DNA from: an uncultured Persicobacter sp.
GTDB lineage: Bacteria; Bacteroidota; Bacteroidia; Cytophagales; Cyclobacteriaceae
Length of the DNA: 64,000 nucleotides
NCBI GenBank assembly: GCA_947498325.1
Contig: CANMKE010000001.1
Span: forward strand, 1-64,000
Direction of reading: 5' to 3'
A model generated the notes under the pieces. The model was not told where the DNA came from. It ran no database searches and saw nothing but the letters and a program-made list of their open reading frames with translations. Below, one piece after another: positions 42,252 to 52,790 of the stretch; position 1 is the stretch's first letter; each line of letters starts with the position of its first letter. The position numbers were made by a program, and so were the translations under genes.

Positions 42252-43166
42252 TTATGGTGTCTCGTAGCCTTCAATCGCTTGATTATATAATTCGAGTGTC
42301 ACGGAGTCGGCTTCCGCAACAATACTTTCAGAAACAACATTGGCCACCAAAAAATAGCCAAGGGTTTCGCTGTTAGACTGAATATTGGTTTGTGGATTGG
42401 AGGGGATGGCTGAAAATAGCCCTCCAGGATTGTTGATCCCTCCCTGTACATCCTTGAAAAAAGCAAAGGTTTCTTCTGAATAGGAATATACATCAATAGT
42501 TGCCCTGGAATTTGGCGTGTAGGTCTGTGGCGCCTGAAAATCCTTTAGGGAAGAAGAGAAAAGCTGATCGTCATATAAATAGATGATAGATGTTTTTACT
42601 CCATTGGCACTTGTCGGGAAGTGAATCTGATAATAATTTCGTTCATCTGCTGGCTCATTGAAATTTACAAACAAATCATATATACGGCCATCGCCAAAGC
42701 CACTACCCTGAAAATTGATTAGGGCATTCAGGCGGTGCTGATTCACCTCCGTTCTCAGGGTTACTTTTACATCATTGGTAGGCATTTTATCCCGTGCGAT
42801 ATATTCCTTCCCTTGCCACAGGATATACATTTGGTATTCCGCACCCACTTTACCTGTAAACGTCCCCTCGTAATCGATAATATAACGCTCTAAATCCTCG
42901 TCCCAAACAAATGGGTATTCTTGAATACGCCCCTGATGCACCTCTTTGACAACAATCTGCGCATCTTTAATGAATGGCACACTGTCTTCATCCTCGTAAA
43001 AGTTGTAGGCATACTTCAGTTTAAAGTAGGATTCATTCTCTTGCGTAGAAATCAAACCTTCAATAATGGGTACATTTTGTTCCAAAGGAATATCGATATC
43101 AATAATTTCTTCACAGGAAAATAGGGTTAACAAAGCGGGTAAAATGATCAGGTATAAGTATCTCAT
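42252..43166 (-). CDS. DUF4249 lipoprotein (partner of TonB receptor)
   Basis: 304 aa. A lipoprotein signal ends LFSC, and the conserved DUF4249 opening EIIDIDIPLEQNVPIIEGLIS follows. The body is beta-rich. DUF4249 proteins are surface or periplasmic lipoproteins encoded beside TonB-dependent receptors, and are thought to help capture the ligand. The start shares one base with the receptor stop (TAATG). The ligand is unknown. Confidence 0.88.
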   Translation of the reverse strand: MRYLYLIILPALLTLFSCEEIIDIDIPLEQNVPIIEGLISTQENESYFKLKYAYNFYEDEDSVPFIKDAQIVVKEVHQGRIQEYPFVWDEDLERYIIDYEGTFTGKVGAEYQMYILWQGKEYIARDKMPTNDVKVTLRTEVNQHRLNALINFQGSGFGDGRIYDLFVNFNEPADERNYYQIHFPTSANGVKTSIIYLYDDQLFSSSLKDFQAPQTYTPNSRATIDVYSYSEETFAFFKDVQGGINNPGGLFSAIPSNPQTNIQSNSETLGYFLVANVVSESIVAEADSVTLELYNQAIEGYETP

Positions 43167-45448
43167 TAGAATTCAAAATTATAGGTTAAAGTAGGCATTA
43201 CAGGGAACAAATAAATTTGCTTGAATACTGGTTGGCCGCTTCTGTCCTGGGAAGCAAAAATGGTAAAGAGATTTTTGCGATTATAGGTATTGTAAATCGA
43301 TAAACTGAAAGAACTTTTGAATCGGTGTTTATCGTTGGATTTTGGTCGATAGGTGGCCGAAAGATCCAGACGATGAAAGTCTGGCATCGTGTAGTTGTTC
43401 CTTTGCGGGAAGAAATTCAGGCTGTAACCTCTGAATTTGTATTTCCCTGATGGCAGGGTCGTTGGACGCCCCGAGGCATACTGAAAAGTAGCGCCGACAC
43501 TCCACTGTGGGTTAAATTTATAGCTCATCCACAGGTTTAAAATATGCGGTCTGTCGAAAGAAGTCCGATATTGTTTTCCCTGGTTTACCCCCTCGATTGT
43601 TCTGCTGCTTCGAGAGTAAGTGTAGTTAATTTGCCCCTTTAGCTTTCCGCTGGTTTTTGACAAACTTGTTTCTATGCCTCTGCCGTATCCATTACCTTGT
43701 CTGACATCATAAATCAATTCTGGATTTCCAATCGTCTGTGCGTTGTCGGAAAATTCACTGACATTCCTCATCAGCTTAAAAAAGCTTTCGACTTTTAATT
43801 CATAGCCTTGGCTGATTTTCTGTGTTGCGCCAATGGTAATCTGTGTTGCTGTTTGAGGGGCAAGGTCTTTAAAGCTTGGAATCCAGGTGTTGAAAGGCAA
43901 TGGGATGGTTCCGTTGGTGATCTGGTGTACTGGTTGATACATTTTTTGATAAGTAAAAAACAAATCCAGTTCATTGGCAGGCTGATAATGTAAATTTACC
44001 CGTGGCGACAGGTGATAGTAGTTATGAACGGGCACCAAGTCTTTAATTGCGGTAGACTGATTGCTTTTTGGATCTTCCCAGGGACCAATGTGCTGGAAAA
44101 TGGAGGCTCTGACGCCCATGGCGAGCTGCACGTTGTTCCACTGAAACTGCTGCTGAATATATGGTGAATATTCCGTGTTGTGGTACTGTGGCAGGTTGAA
44201 CTCCAAAAACTGGCTGAAGGTCGAAATAGGACTGACTTCACCGGGTTTATAATGGCTGTAATTGGCCTGTAAGCCGACCTGTAAACTGCTTTTAGAAAAC
44301 TCCCAGTTCAATTCTGTAAACAATTGCGTTTTTGAAACTTCATTTTCCCAAAGGAAAGCGAGTTGAGGGTCTGAAGGATTATCCATTTGAAAACCAAAAC
44401 GGCTATGGTTGATCCCTGAACGTAGGAATATGCCACTGTTGAAATAATGCTCCCAGCTGATTTGCATCAATTGATTTCCCCATGAAAAGGCGAAATTTTC
44501 TTGAGAGGTAAACTGATCATGCCCATAATAGGCGGAGAAGTGAATTTTGTCTTTATCTGTAGGCTGATAGAGGATTTGCCCGTAAAGGTCTGAGAAATGA
44601 ATAAAGTTCTTTTGCGCTTCCGGAGGCCCTAATTTTTTCTGAAACAAATCAATATAGGAACGTCTTGCACTCATGCTGATGGCCAGTTTTTCCTTAACGA
44701 TGGGCGTAGATACATTGAGTCGGGAAGCCAAAACGCCAATCCCGCCTTTCATCGTGAAACGCTCTAAATCCGGTCGAGTGGTTTTGGCGTCAAGCACCGA
44801 TGACAAACGGCTGCCGAACTGTGCAGGAATACCACCATTGTAAAGATCTGAAGAGGCCAGAATGTCGGGATTGAATACCGAGATGATACCAAAAAGGTGA
44901 GAAACCTCATAGACGGGTACGCCATCGAGAAGAATCAAATTCTGATCGGAACTTCCGCCCCGTACAAAGAAGCTTGAAGAGCCTTCACTTACCTGCGAAA
45001 CACCCGATTGCATTTGTACATGTTTAATGATGTCCACCTCTCCCATAAACTGAGGGAGCTCCTGAAGTTCTGCAATCGTAATTTCTTTGCTTGGCCGATT
45101 CAGCCGACTGATCTCCTGCTCTTGAGCGGTAATCACCACCTCTTGTAGTTGAGTCGTCTGTGGCTCAAGGTATATCTGGTGATTTTGTTCCAGGCGGAGG
45201 GTCTTTGAACTGTAGCCAATACTTTGAATGGTAACAAGCTGATTCAGCTGACCCGTAAAGTTGTAAGCACCAACGGCATCGGAGGTAATCACATTCCGCT
45301 GTTCATCTACAATAATATGTGCAAAGGGCACAGGGGTGTTGGTCTGTGCATCATAGATAATTCCATTCAATATTACACCTTCTTGCGCAATGGCAAAAGT
45401 GGGAAAAATGAAAAGAATTAATATTAATGTAGAATAGAGTTGTCGCAT
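43166..45448 (-). CDS. TonB-dependent receptor with carboxypeptidase-like N-domain
   Basis: 760 aa. A signal peptide (about 1-21) is followed by a carboxypeptidase-regulatory-like domain (about 28-105), a plug domain (about 110-235; VQMQSGVSQVSEGSSSFFVRGG) and a 22-strand barrel ending PVMPTLTYNFEF, the aromatic-terminated outer-membrane signal. It imports an unknown substrate using TonB energy, with the DUF4249 lipoprotein encoded downstream. A 12-bp perfect inverted repeat sits just upstream of its start. Confidence 0.9.
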   Translation of the reverse strand: MRQLYSTLILILFIFPTFAIAQEGVILNGIIYDAQTNTPVPFAHIIVDEQRNVITSDAVGAYNFTGQLNQLVTIQSIGYSSKTLRLEQNHQIYLEPQTTQLQEVVITAQEQEISRLNRPSKEITIAELQELPQFMGEVDIIKHVQMQSGVSQVSEGSSSFFVRGGSSDQNLILLDGVPVYEVSHLFGIISVFNPDILASSDLYNGGIPAQFGSRLSSVLDAKTTRPDLERFTMKGGIGVLASRLNVSTPIVKEKLAISMSARRSYIDLFQKKLGPPEAQKNFIHFSDLYGQILYQPTDKDKIHFSAYYGHDQFTSQENFAFSWGNQLMQISWEHYFNSGIFLRSGINHSRFGFQMDNPSDPQLAFLWENEVSKTQLFTELNWEFSKSSLQVGLQANYSHYKPGEVSPISTFSQFLEFNLPQYHNTEYSPYIQQQFQWNNVQLAMGVRASIFQHIGPWEDPKSNQSTAIKDLVPVHNYYHLSPRVNLHYQPANELDLFFTYQKMYQPVHQITNGTIPLPFNTWIPSFKDLAPQTATQITIGATQKISQGYELKVESFFKLMRNVSEFSDNAQTIGNPELIYDVRQGNGYGRGIETSLSKTSGKLKGQINYTYSRSSRTIEGVNQGKQYRTSFDRPHILNLWMSYKFNPQWSVGATFQYASGRPTTLPSGKYKFRGYSLNFFPQRNNYTMPDFHRLDLSATYRPKSNDKHRFKSSFSLSIYNTYNRKNLFTIFASQDRSGQPVFKQIYLFPVMPTLTYNFEF

Positions 45449-45453
45449 GTTGT

Positions 45454-45483
45454 GTTTTTTATCACCTAATTGTGATAAAAAAC
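45454..45483. promoter_or_regulatory. Perfect 12-bp inverted repeat upstream of TonB receptor
   Basis: GTTTTTTATCAC (45,454-45,465), CTAATT, GTGATAAAAAAC (45,472-45,483). It is 5 bp from the start codon, so it lies in the leader. The ATCAC-N6-GTGAT core looks like a dimeric regulator site; as RNA it would be a stable hairpin covering the ribosome-loading region. Confidence 0.6.
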
Positions 45484-45599
45484 GGCTATATATTACTCCA
45501 GTTGATTGCGATGAAGGCTTGTCGGATATACTTATATTATTATGGATATAAGCATGGAATCATCGGTGAACAGCTTTGCCGCAATAGCCTGAAGAGTGC

Positions 45600-47135
45600 T
45601 TATGAAGTCCACATACTGCGGTCGAGGCTACGGTATTGTATGGCTTCAGCAAGGTGATTGACGGCTATTTTCTCGCTGGCAGAAAGGTCCGCAATCGTTC
45701 GTGCCACCTTCAGGATCCGGTCAAATGCCCGACCAGAAAGACCGAGTTTTTGCATCGCATTTTTGAGTAAGGCTTTTCCCTGATCATCGATTTCACAATA
45801 TTTCCGAACCATATTTGATGACATCATGGCATTGCAGTGTACATGCTCAATGTTCTCAAAACGCAGGCTCTGTATTGTCCTTGATTTCAACACCCTTTCC
45901 CTGATGTGCTCACTTTTTTCCGTTTTCCGCTTGGAGGTCAATTGATCAAAATTTACGGGAGTAACTTCTACATGTAAATCGATGCGGTCGAGTAGGGGGC
46001 CAGAGATTTTGGCCAGATACCTTGATCTTTGCGTAGGATTGCAGACACATTCTTTCTCTGGGTGATTAAAATACCCGCAGGGGCATGGGTTCATGGAAGA
46101 AATCAACATGAAATTTGCAGGGAAACTTACGCTAAGCTTTGCCCTTGAAATATTAACCGTTCGATCCTCCAACGGCTGGCGCATGACTTCAAGCGCTGTC
46201 CTTTTGAATTCTGGCAGTTCATCAAGAAATAAAATGCCATTGTGAGCCAGGGAAATCTCCCCAGGCTGCGGGATGGTACCACCACCCACCAATGCGGTAT
46301 CTGAAATAGAGTGGTGCGGAGCACGGTATGGTCGTTGAGCAATGAGTCTTGAATCAGTTTTGAGTTTTCCCGCTACGGAGTGGATTTTGGTGGTTTCCAG
46401 TGCTTCAGAGAGGTTCAATGGCGGGAGGATGGTCGGTAAACGTTTGGCAAGCATGGTTTTTCCTGCTCCCGGAGGGCCAATCATGATTAAATTGTGTCCG
46501 CCAGCGGCAGAAATTTCCAGTGCCCTTTTTACATTTTCCTGGCCTTGAACTTCTTCGAAATCTACCGAGAAAGCCGTGTTTTCATTGTAGAATACTTCAC
46601 GGGTTTCTATGATCGTCGGGGGGATGATCTTTTTGCCTGATAGATGATGAACGGCCTCACTGATATGGTCCACGCCAATCACCTCAAGCTGATTGACAAT
46701 TCCAGCTTCGTTGGCGTTACATTTTGGGAGAATAAATCCTTTGAATCCTGCTTGCCGAGCTGCCACAGCCATTGGTAGGGCACCTTTTATGGGGCGTACC
46801 TTTCCATCGAGCGACAGTTCGCCCATAATCAGGTAATCAGCAATGGAAGCATTGAGCTGCCCCGAGGCATTAAGGATGGTCAGGGCGATGGGTAGGTCAT
46901 AGGCGGCACCTTCTTTTTTCAAGTCTGCGGGTGCCATATTGACCACCACGTTGTTTCGTGGCATAAAGAAGCCATTGTATTTCAGGGCGGCCTCTACCCG
47001 TTGCTGGCTTTCCTTAACGGCAATGTCAGGAAGTCCTACAATAAAGAATTTCGCGCCGTCACCGACGCTTGTTTCAATCGTAATAATTTGGGCATCTACT
47101 CCATATACAGCGCTGCCATAGGTTGTTGCGAGCAT
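45600..47135 (-). CDS. comM: YifB/ComM-family AAA+ ATPase (Mg-chelatase-like)
   Basis: 511 aa. An N-terminal ChlI-type domain (about 1-170; GLPDIAVKESQQRVEAAL) is followed by an AAA+ core with Walker A GPPGAGKTML and Walker B ILFLDELPEF, a Cys-rich insertion (SMNPCPCGYFNHPEKECVC) and a C-terminal Mg-chelatase helical domain. ComM is a hexameric branch-migration helicase that helps integrate incoming DNA during natural transformation. Length and domains are intact. It has no evident operon partner except possibly the 111-aa membrane protein upstream. Confidence 0.93.
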   Translation of the reverse strand: MLATTYGSAVYGVDAQIITIETSVGDGAKFFIVGLPDIAVKESQQRVEAALKYNGFFMPRNNVVVNMAPADLKKEGAAYDLPIALTILNASGQLNASIADYLIMGELSLDGKVRPIKGALPMAVAARQAGFKGFILPKCNANEAGIVNQLEVIGVDHISEAVHHLSGKKIIPPTIIETREVFYNENTAFSVDFEEVQGQENVKRALEISAAGGHNLIMIGPPGAGKTMLAKRLPTILPPLNLSEALETTKIHSVAGKLKTDSRLIAQRPYRAPHHSISDTALVGGGTIPQPGEISLAHNGILFLDELPEFKRTALEVMRQPLEDRTVNISRAKLSVSFPANFMLISSMNPCPCGYFNHPEKECVCNPTQRSRYLAKISGPLLDRIDLHVEVTPVNFDQLTSKRKTEKSEHIRERVLKSRTIQSLRFENIEHVHCNAMMSSNMVRKYCEIDDQGKALLKNAMQKLGLSGRAFDRILKVARTIADLSASEKIAVNHLAEAIQYRSLDRSMWTS

Positions 47136-47159
47136 GCAGGGTTGGGCTAAGTTTGTCTT

Positions 47160-47495
47160 TTATTCCTCAAGAGGAGGAGCAGGCGGGTTTTCCCTTTTGA
47201 GCTTTAATTGCTCAGTTTGCTCCTTATTCTCTTCATGCAGATCAAACATCTTAGCTTTCAGTGAAGTGTTTTCCTTTTTCAGGGCCTTAATTTCTTTGTT
47301 CTTGCGGAAAAACGCACTGATGGTCGCCCCAGCGGCCAGCAGGTAAATGACAAAGACGAAGGTCATCCCTATCCATATATAATCAAAGTATTCCAGAAAA
47401 TGCAGGGCATAGTCTGCGGCGCGCAGTCCAAAAAAGAACATGACCAACATGATTAGGAAAAAAAGTATATGTATTATTCGGGCAAAACCTTTCAT
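47160..47495 (-). CDS. Membrane protein with coiled-coil tail
   Basis: 111 aa with two membrane helices (about 7-25 and 38-60), then a basic coiled coil (NKEIKALKKENTSLKAK) and a Pro-rich acidic end (NPPAPPLEE). The layout recalls LapA/DUF1049 proteins, but the match is only in shape. It ends 24 nt before the comM start and may be in its transcript. Function unknown. Confidence 0.65.
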   Translation of the reverse strand: MKGFARIIHILFFLIMLVMFFFGLRAADYALHFLEYFDYIWIGMTFVFVIYLLAAGATISAFFRKNKEIKALKKENTSLKAKMFDLHEENKEQTEQLKLKRENPPAPPLEE

Positions 47496-47641
47496 CGTGA
47501 TACTAAGGTGCTAAATCTATAGGTAAGATAACTTATATGGGTAAGAATTGATTTGGCAAAGCAGCCAATTCCTTACTTCATACGAAAAATATAAAATATT
47601 CGCCTATTATACATCATTTTTGTGAGTATTACACAAATATT

Positions 47642-49477
47642 TTAGGTCGCCTGCAAGTCTTGCAGTTTTTTATAGAGCCCGTCGCGTTCCAATAGTTCAG
47701 TATGTGTCCCTCGCTCGACAATGGTACCATGTTGCACCACCAAAATTTGATGTGCATGCTGAATGGTACTCAATCGGTGGGCAATAACAAAGGCCGTTCT
47801 ATTGTTCATCAGCTTATTCAGCGCATCCTGTACCAGTTTTTCAGATTCTGTATCCAGGGCACTTGTTGCTTCATCAAGGATCAGGATTTCCGGATTTTTC
47901 AAAACGGCGCGTGCAATACTGATGCGCTGGCGCTGGCCACCGGAAAGTTTTGACCCGCGTTCACCGATAATGGTGTCGTAGCCATCTTCCATTTCAGAAA
48001 CAAACTGGTGAGCATTGGCAATTTTTGCCGCCTCCATCACTTGTTCCCTCGAGGTGTTTGGAATACCGAATGCAATATTATTATGGATGGTATCATTAAA
48101 GAGCACCGACTCTTGCGATACAATTCCCATTTCTTCTCTCAGGCTTTCGATCGTCAGCTTAGAGATGTCCTGCCCATCAATGGTGATACTTCCTTTCTGA
48201 ATATCGAAGAAGCGTGGCAGTAAATCGGCCAGGGTAGATTTTCCTCCTCCGGAAGGTCCCACCAATGCAACGGTTTGCCCTTTTTTAATGTCAAAAGAGA
48301 CCCCTTTTATAACTTCTTCTTCCGAGTCATCATAACTGAAGTGGACATTGTTAAAGCTGATTTTGTCATTAAACTTCCCTTTCTCAATGGCTTGAGGCGT
48401 GTTTTTAATGGCTGGGTCAGTGTCCAGTAAAGTGAAAATCCTGTTGGCGGAAACCAATCCCCTATGGATGTTGGAGAAAGATTTTGAAATATTTTTGGCA
48501 GGAGTAAGTACCTGTGAAAAGATAATCATGAATGAGATGAATACCGATCCGGAAATTTCTGGTTCGTCCTTCAGGATCATCGAGCTGCCAATGTACAGCA
48601 AGCCTATGACCACGAAAACACCGAGGAATTCTGAGAGTGGACTGGCGCCTTCGCTACGGGAGGCATAGGTAATGGTCAGTTTTCTGAATCGGTTCAGCTC
48701 TGTGTCAAATCGTTTGCCAATAAAGCCTTCAGCACCAAATGCTTTGATGATTCGGATCCCTCCAAGGGATTCATCCAGCTGGCTCATGATAGAGGCAAAA
48801 GAGATGGCGTGATCCTGCGAAACACTTTTAAGTTTCTTGGCCAGGCTGGCAATGATTCCCCCAGAAACTGGCAGTACCAACAAAGCCGTCAGGGTAAGTT
48901 TGGACGACATGCTGAAAAGCAAGAAGAAGTAGCTGATGATCAGAATGGGTTCTTTAAAAACCACCGTCATGGTATTGACTACCGAGGCTTCCACTTCCGT
49001 AACATCCGAGGTAATTCTGGTGATCAAATCCCCTTTAGGGTGATGGGTGAAAAAGCCTAAATGAAGCTGGTTGATTTTCTTGAAAAGCGAATGTCTCAAG
49101 TTGTAAATCACCTGTGAACGCATGGAGATCAATATCAGTGCGCCTAAATATCGGAACAGGTTGGCCAGTAAGTTCGAAACGATCAGTACCGCACAAACAT
49201 ACTTTAATGCACCCGCAGGGCCATAAACCTGAATGAAGTGGGTGAAATAATAATTGAAAAGATCAAGGAAATAATCTTTTGTAAAAGCAAAGGAAGGTAA
49301 AGCCGTTACTGGGTTTGCCGCCGCATTTTTAGGGTCGAAAAGCAAATTCAGCACCGGGATCAATAATGTAAAATTGATTAAGCTAAAGATCGTCTGGAAA
49401 ATAGTGAATACCACATAAGCGGGTACCTTCATTCCTACGGGTCTTGCGAAACCTAATACTCTTAAATAATTTTTCAT
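47642..49477 (-). CDS. MsbA-like ABC exporter (fused membrane and ATPase domains)
   Basis: 611 aa. The six-helix membrane domain (about 20-330) is followed by a nucleotide-binding domain with Walker A GPSGGGKST, signature LSGGQRQRIS, Walker B ILILDEATSALD and the switch His in IAHRLST. Homodimeric exporters of this type flip lipids (MsbA) or drugs. Single copy without an accessory gene and of full length. Lipid A flipping is likely in a Gram-negative, but other substrates cannot be excluded. Confidence 0.88.
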   Translation of the reverse strand: MKNYLRVLGFARPVGMKVPAYVVFTIFQTIFSLINFTLLIPVLNLLFDPKNAAANPVTALPSFAFTKDYFLDLFNYYFTHFIQVYGPAGALKYVCAVLIVSNLLANLFRYLGALILISMRSQVIYNLRHSLFKKINQLHLGFFTHHPKGDLITRITSDVTEVEASVVNTMTVVFKEPILIISYFFLLFSMSSKLTLTALLVLPVSGGIIASLAKKLKSVSQDHAISFASIMSQLDESLGGIRIIKAFGAEGFIGKRFDTELNRFRKLTITYASRSEGASPLSEFLGVFVVIGLLYIGSSMILKDEPEISGSVFISFMIIFSQVLTPAKNISKSFSNIHRGLVSANRIFTLLDTDPAIKNTPQAIEKGKFNDKISFNNVHFSYDDSEEEVIKGVSFDIKKGQTVALVGPSGGGKSTLADLLPRFFDIQKGSITIDGQDISKLTIESLREEMGIVSQESVLFNDTIHNNIAFGIPNTSREQVMEAAKIANAHQFVSEMEDGYDTIIGERGSKLSGGQRQRISIARAVLKNPEILILDEATSALDTESEKLVQDALNKLMNNRTAFVIAHRLSTIQHAHQILVVQHGTIVERGTHTELLERDGLYKKLQDLQAT

Positions 49478-49574
49478 TAAAAATACTCGTTGGAGTAGAA
49501 TGTTAAAACGGAGCGCAAATTATGAAAAATATGAACCATAAAAAATTATTCGCTATTTTAAGGTCGCAGCAAAA

Positions 49575-50696
49575 TTACGGTTCGCAGTACTGATTTAGGT
49601 ATCTGTTGGCGATTTTTTCATTGTACTTCAATGCCTGGCGGAAATCGAAGCATGCTTCATTGTTGTGATTCAGTTGAATACGCGACATGCCTCGCTCGAT
49701 GTAAGCCTGAGCATATAACTGTGTAAGGCGGTAATACAGGTCGTGATTATTTTGCCGGTCAACGGTGTCTATTTGCCCCTCGAAACGGTTGATTGCCGAG
49801 GTAAACATATCGATGGCTTCCTGATATTTTGCCTGATTGTGCAGGGCCAGGCCAAGGTAACGATAGAACTGTCCTTTTTGGTCATTTTTTTTGATGGCCG
49901 CATTAAAATCCTTGATGGCCAAATCAGCCTTGCCGCTTTTCATGAACAGCTTGCCACGGTCGAAAAGCTGGGTTTCATCATAATCCCCCCAACTGATGGA
50001 GCGGGTAAGGTCCTGAATCGCTAAATCGTCCTGATTGGACTGCTGGTATAATTTCCTTCGGAAGGCGTAAAGTTCGTTGTTGCGGGGAGAAAGTTCAATC
50101 GCTTTGTTGATGTCCACAATAGCGGCAGAAAGATCTGGCTCGCCGAGGCGGAGGTCCAAGGTCGTGGCATTAAAATACGCCCTTTTTTGATAAAAATCAG
50201 GGTTGTTGGGATCGAGCTCAATGGCATCGTCCAATACCTGGAGGGCTTCTATTTTTGGTTTCCGCTCCATAAAGAGGATATAGGCTTTTTCTGCATGTGC
50301 TTTCGCATAAGTGGGGTTCAGCATAATCGCCTGGTCGATGTCTTTCAGTGCTGTTTTAAAATCTTTACGTTTTCTGCTCAGTATGGCGCGCTCAAACAGA
50401 TAACTGAAACTCTGTGAGCTGTTGTTACCAATTTGGTCAATGATGAAAGTGTAATCCTTGATACCCTTGGCGTACTTCCTCTGGGCTTCATAGATTTGTG
50501 CCCTGAGCAGAAAAGCGTTAAGAAAGCTGCTGTCGGCTTCTACCGACTGGTTAATATACTCCAAAGCCTGGCTGTAATCTTTTTGATCATACTTTGCCTT
50601 TGCCAGACGAAAATATTGCCGGCCATCAACCTGCGCAAATACCACGGCAGGCAAAAGCAAAAATAAGAGGGTAAGCTGTGCTTGAAGTTTATTCAT
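49575..50696 (-). CDS. TPR-repeat periplasmic protein
   Basis: 373 aa. A signal peptide (about 1-21, ending AVVFAQ) is followed by roughly nine tetratricopeptide repeats (for example DYSQALEYINQSVEADSSFL; AIKDFNAAIKKNDQKGQFY). TPR arrays act as protein docking scaffolds. No enzyme domain. It is probably periplasmic or surface-attached. Single gene. Confidence 0.85.
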   Translation of the reverse strand: MNKLQAQLTLLFLLLPAVVFAQVDGRQYFRLAKAKYDQKDYSQALEYINQSVEADSSFLNAFLLRAQIYEAQRKYAKGIKDYTFIIDQIGNNSSQSFSYLFERAILSRKRKDFKTALKDIDQAIMLNPTYAKAHAEKAYILFMERKPKIEALQVLDDAIELDPNNPDFYQKRAYFNATTLDLRLGEPDLSAAIVDINKAIELSPRNNELYAFRRKLYQQSNQDDLAIQDLTRSISWGDYDETQLFDRGKLFMKSGKADLAIKDFNAAIKKNDQKGQFYRYLGLALHNQAKYQEAIDMFTSAINRFEGQIDTVDRQNNHDLYYRLTQLYAQAYIERGMSRIQLNHNNEACFDFRQALKYNEKIANRYLNQYCEP

Positions 50697-50805
50697 GATG
50701 ATTATCGAAATAGCGTGGTGTTAAATTACGAAAATATAAGTTATAATTTGAATATTAACATATTCTCTTTTACGCTTGGCGATAATATCAGTTCAAAGCG
50801 GGTTT

Positions 50806-52500
50806 TTACTGTTCAACAGTAACTTTATTTTTCACCTCTGAATCGAAATCCTCCCAGTAATCCTTAATGGTACTTTTCATTTCACGGTGGAGCACCAGGA
50901 TTCCGAAAAGGTTCGGGAGTGTCATCAGCGCAATAGAAATGCCGGCGAAAGTCCAGATGATGGTGGTGTCGGTGAAGGAAGCTACAAAGAAAGAAATAAC
51001 ATAAACCACCCGGAAGCCAATAACGGCTTTGGGACCCCAAAGAAAAGTAACTGCGCGGTCTCCATAGTAAGACCAGGAAATGGCGGTAGAGAATGCAAAA
51101 AGCAACAGACCAATGGTAACGATATACTTGCCGTACTCCCCAAAGTAACTTCTTGAAAAGGCCAATGCGGTTAATGGCGCTGAGTGCACAAGGGAGGCCC
51201 CCGACATGGTGAGGTTGTTTTTGTTGAGCCAATTGCCGTGTTCTACGCTGATCTGACCATTGTAATTGGTGACCGTGCCTTTAACGGTTTTGGTAAGGAG
51301 GATATTATCGGCCCATGATCGGTTATGGAGAATCGTTACCCGATCTTGAATACGGCCATCAACCACTTGCAATGTGCCCGAATATTGAGGTAGCGTTGTC
51401 GTTGATGTTAAATACTGTTCCACACGCTCTTTGTCGGCAGGATTGCTTTCTTCAAAATAATCTTGCAAAACCACAAGGTCGGTAGCCTGAAATACATTTT
51501 GATGTTTCTCTTTCCAGACACCTGAAGACAATAAAACCAATCCTGTAATTGAACAAATTACGATGGTGTCAATGAAAGGCTCAAGAATGGCGACCATTCC
51601 TTCGGATACAGGTTCATGTGCTTTTGCCGAAGCGTGGGCAATTGGGGCGGAACCTTGTCCTGCCTCATTGGAGAATAAACCACGACCGACGCCTTTGGTG
51701 AAGGCAAATGATAGGGTAGCCCCCAAAAAGCCACCAGTGGCCGCTGAACCTGTGAATACGTCAGTAACAATTTGATTGAGCGACGGAATAATGTTTTCGT
51801 AATTGTAGATGATTACCGCGAACGCCCCGATGATGTAAATGAAAGCCATTGCAGGAACCAGTTTAGAGGTTACTGCGGCAATTCTTTTAATGCCACCAAT
51901 AATTACCGCCGCAAGCACGACAGCCAAAATTGCCCCAGTAATCCAGTGGGGGATGTTGAAAGTAGAAAAAATAGCGTTCGAAATCGAGTTGATTTGCGGT
52001 AGTGAGCCTGTTCCAAAAGAAGAAATGATGGTGAAAATCGCAAATGCTGCCGCCAGTTTTGGCATACTGAGGCGGTTTTTCATATAATACATTGGACCAC
52101 CTGCCATGGTGCCATCCGCTGTTTTTTCACGGTATTTATGGGAAAGGGTCACCTCCACAAACTTGGTCGTCATACCGAAAAAGGCCGTAACGATCATCCA
52201 GAATATAGCCGCAGGTCCACCGAGGTGTATGGCCAATGCCACGCCAGCAATATTCCCAGTACCCACCGTGCCGCTTAAAGCAGTGGCCAAGGCCTGAAAG
52301 TGGGAGGTGTCGCCTTCATCGGTGTCTTTGTCATATTTTCCACCCAAAATGCGTAAGGCGTGTGCAAAGTACCGAATTTGTGGAAAACCGAGGTAGATGG
52401 TGAAAAATAACCCAGTAAATAAAAGGGCAAAGACAAACCAAAGGGAGCTTCCAAGGTAGCTGTCTATAAGTAGGAGGAAATCGTTCGCTGATTGCAACAT
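50806..52500 (-). CDS. Sodium:alanine symporter (AGCS family)
   Basis: 564 aa with about 10-11 membrane helices. The family features [22 protein letters not shown] and [21 protein letters not shown] (Na+/amino-acid binding) are intact. A non-membrane insertion of about 90 residues (roughly 330-425; from KEKHQNVF to HGNWLNKN) makes it longer than the usual 450-480 aa. It imports alanine or glycine with Na+. It is divergent from gcvT, and glycine use could link the two. Confidence 0.92.
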   Translation of the reverse strand: MLQSANDFLLLIDSYLGSSLWFVFALLFTGLFFTIYLGFPQIRYFAHALRILGGKYDKDTDEGDTSHFQALATALSGTVGTGNIAGVALAIHLGGPAAIFWMIVTAFFGMTTKFVEVTLSHKYREKTADGTMAGGPMYYMKNRLSMPKLAAAFAIFTIISSFGTGSLPQINSISNAIFSTFNIPHWITGAILAVVLAAVIIGGIKRIAAVTSKLVPAMAFIYIIGAFAVIIYNYENIIPSLNQIVTDVFTGSAATGGFLGATLSFAFTKGVGRGLFSNEAGQGSAPIAHASAKAHEPVSEGMVAILEPFIDTIVICSITGLVLLSSGVWKEKHQNVFQATDLVVLQDYFEESNPADKERVEQYLTSTTTLPQYSGTLQVVDGRIQDRVTILHNRSWADNILLTKTVKGTVTNYNGQISVEHGNWLNKNNLTMSGASLVHSAPLTALAFSRSYFGEYGKYIVTIGLLLFAFSTAISWSYYGDRAVTFLWGPKAVIGFRVVYVISFFVASFTDTTIIWTFAGISIALMTLPNLFGILVLHREMKSTIKDYWEDFDSEVKNKVTVEQ

Positions 52501-52734
52501 TGAGATAGGTAAATGGTAAGGTTGATCCTTTAAATAAAAGGTTAGAATTTGATCTGTCGGCCTTAAATTTTTCGCCGATAACAGAAAATTAGCTTAAAAT
52601 TGATGTTTTTCAATGCTATTTCTCGTTTTTTCAATCAAATTCATGATTTTTTGTCTAAAATAGCCAAGTCAATAAATATATAATTCAATGTATGATCGGC
52701 TTGTCAAGAGTATTTAATTCTCAAATTAGTTTGT

Positions 52735-52754
52735 TACATTTGCCTCAGCTGAGG
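52735..52754 (+). promoter_or_regulatory. gcvT promoter -7 box abutting a 12-bp palindrome
   Basis: TACATTTG (52,735-52,742) matches TAnnTTTG and is followed at once by the perfect palindrome CCTCAGCTGAGG (52,743-52,754), where transcription should begin. No TTTG lies 19 bp upstream. The gcvT ATG is at 52,791. Confidence 0.5.
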
Positions 52755-52790
52755 TCAGCTAAATTGATAAACTAAAACCAATTTTTTTAT

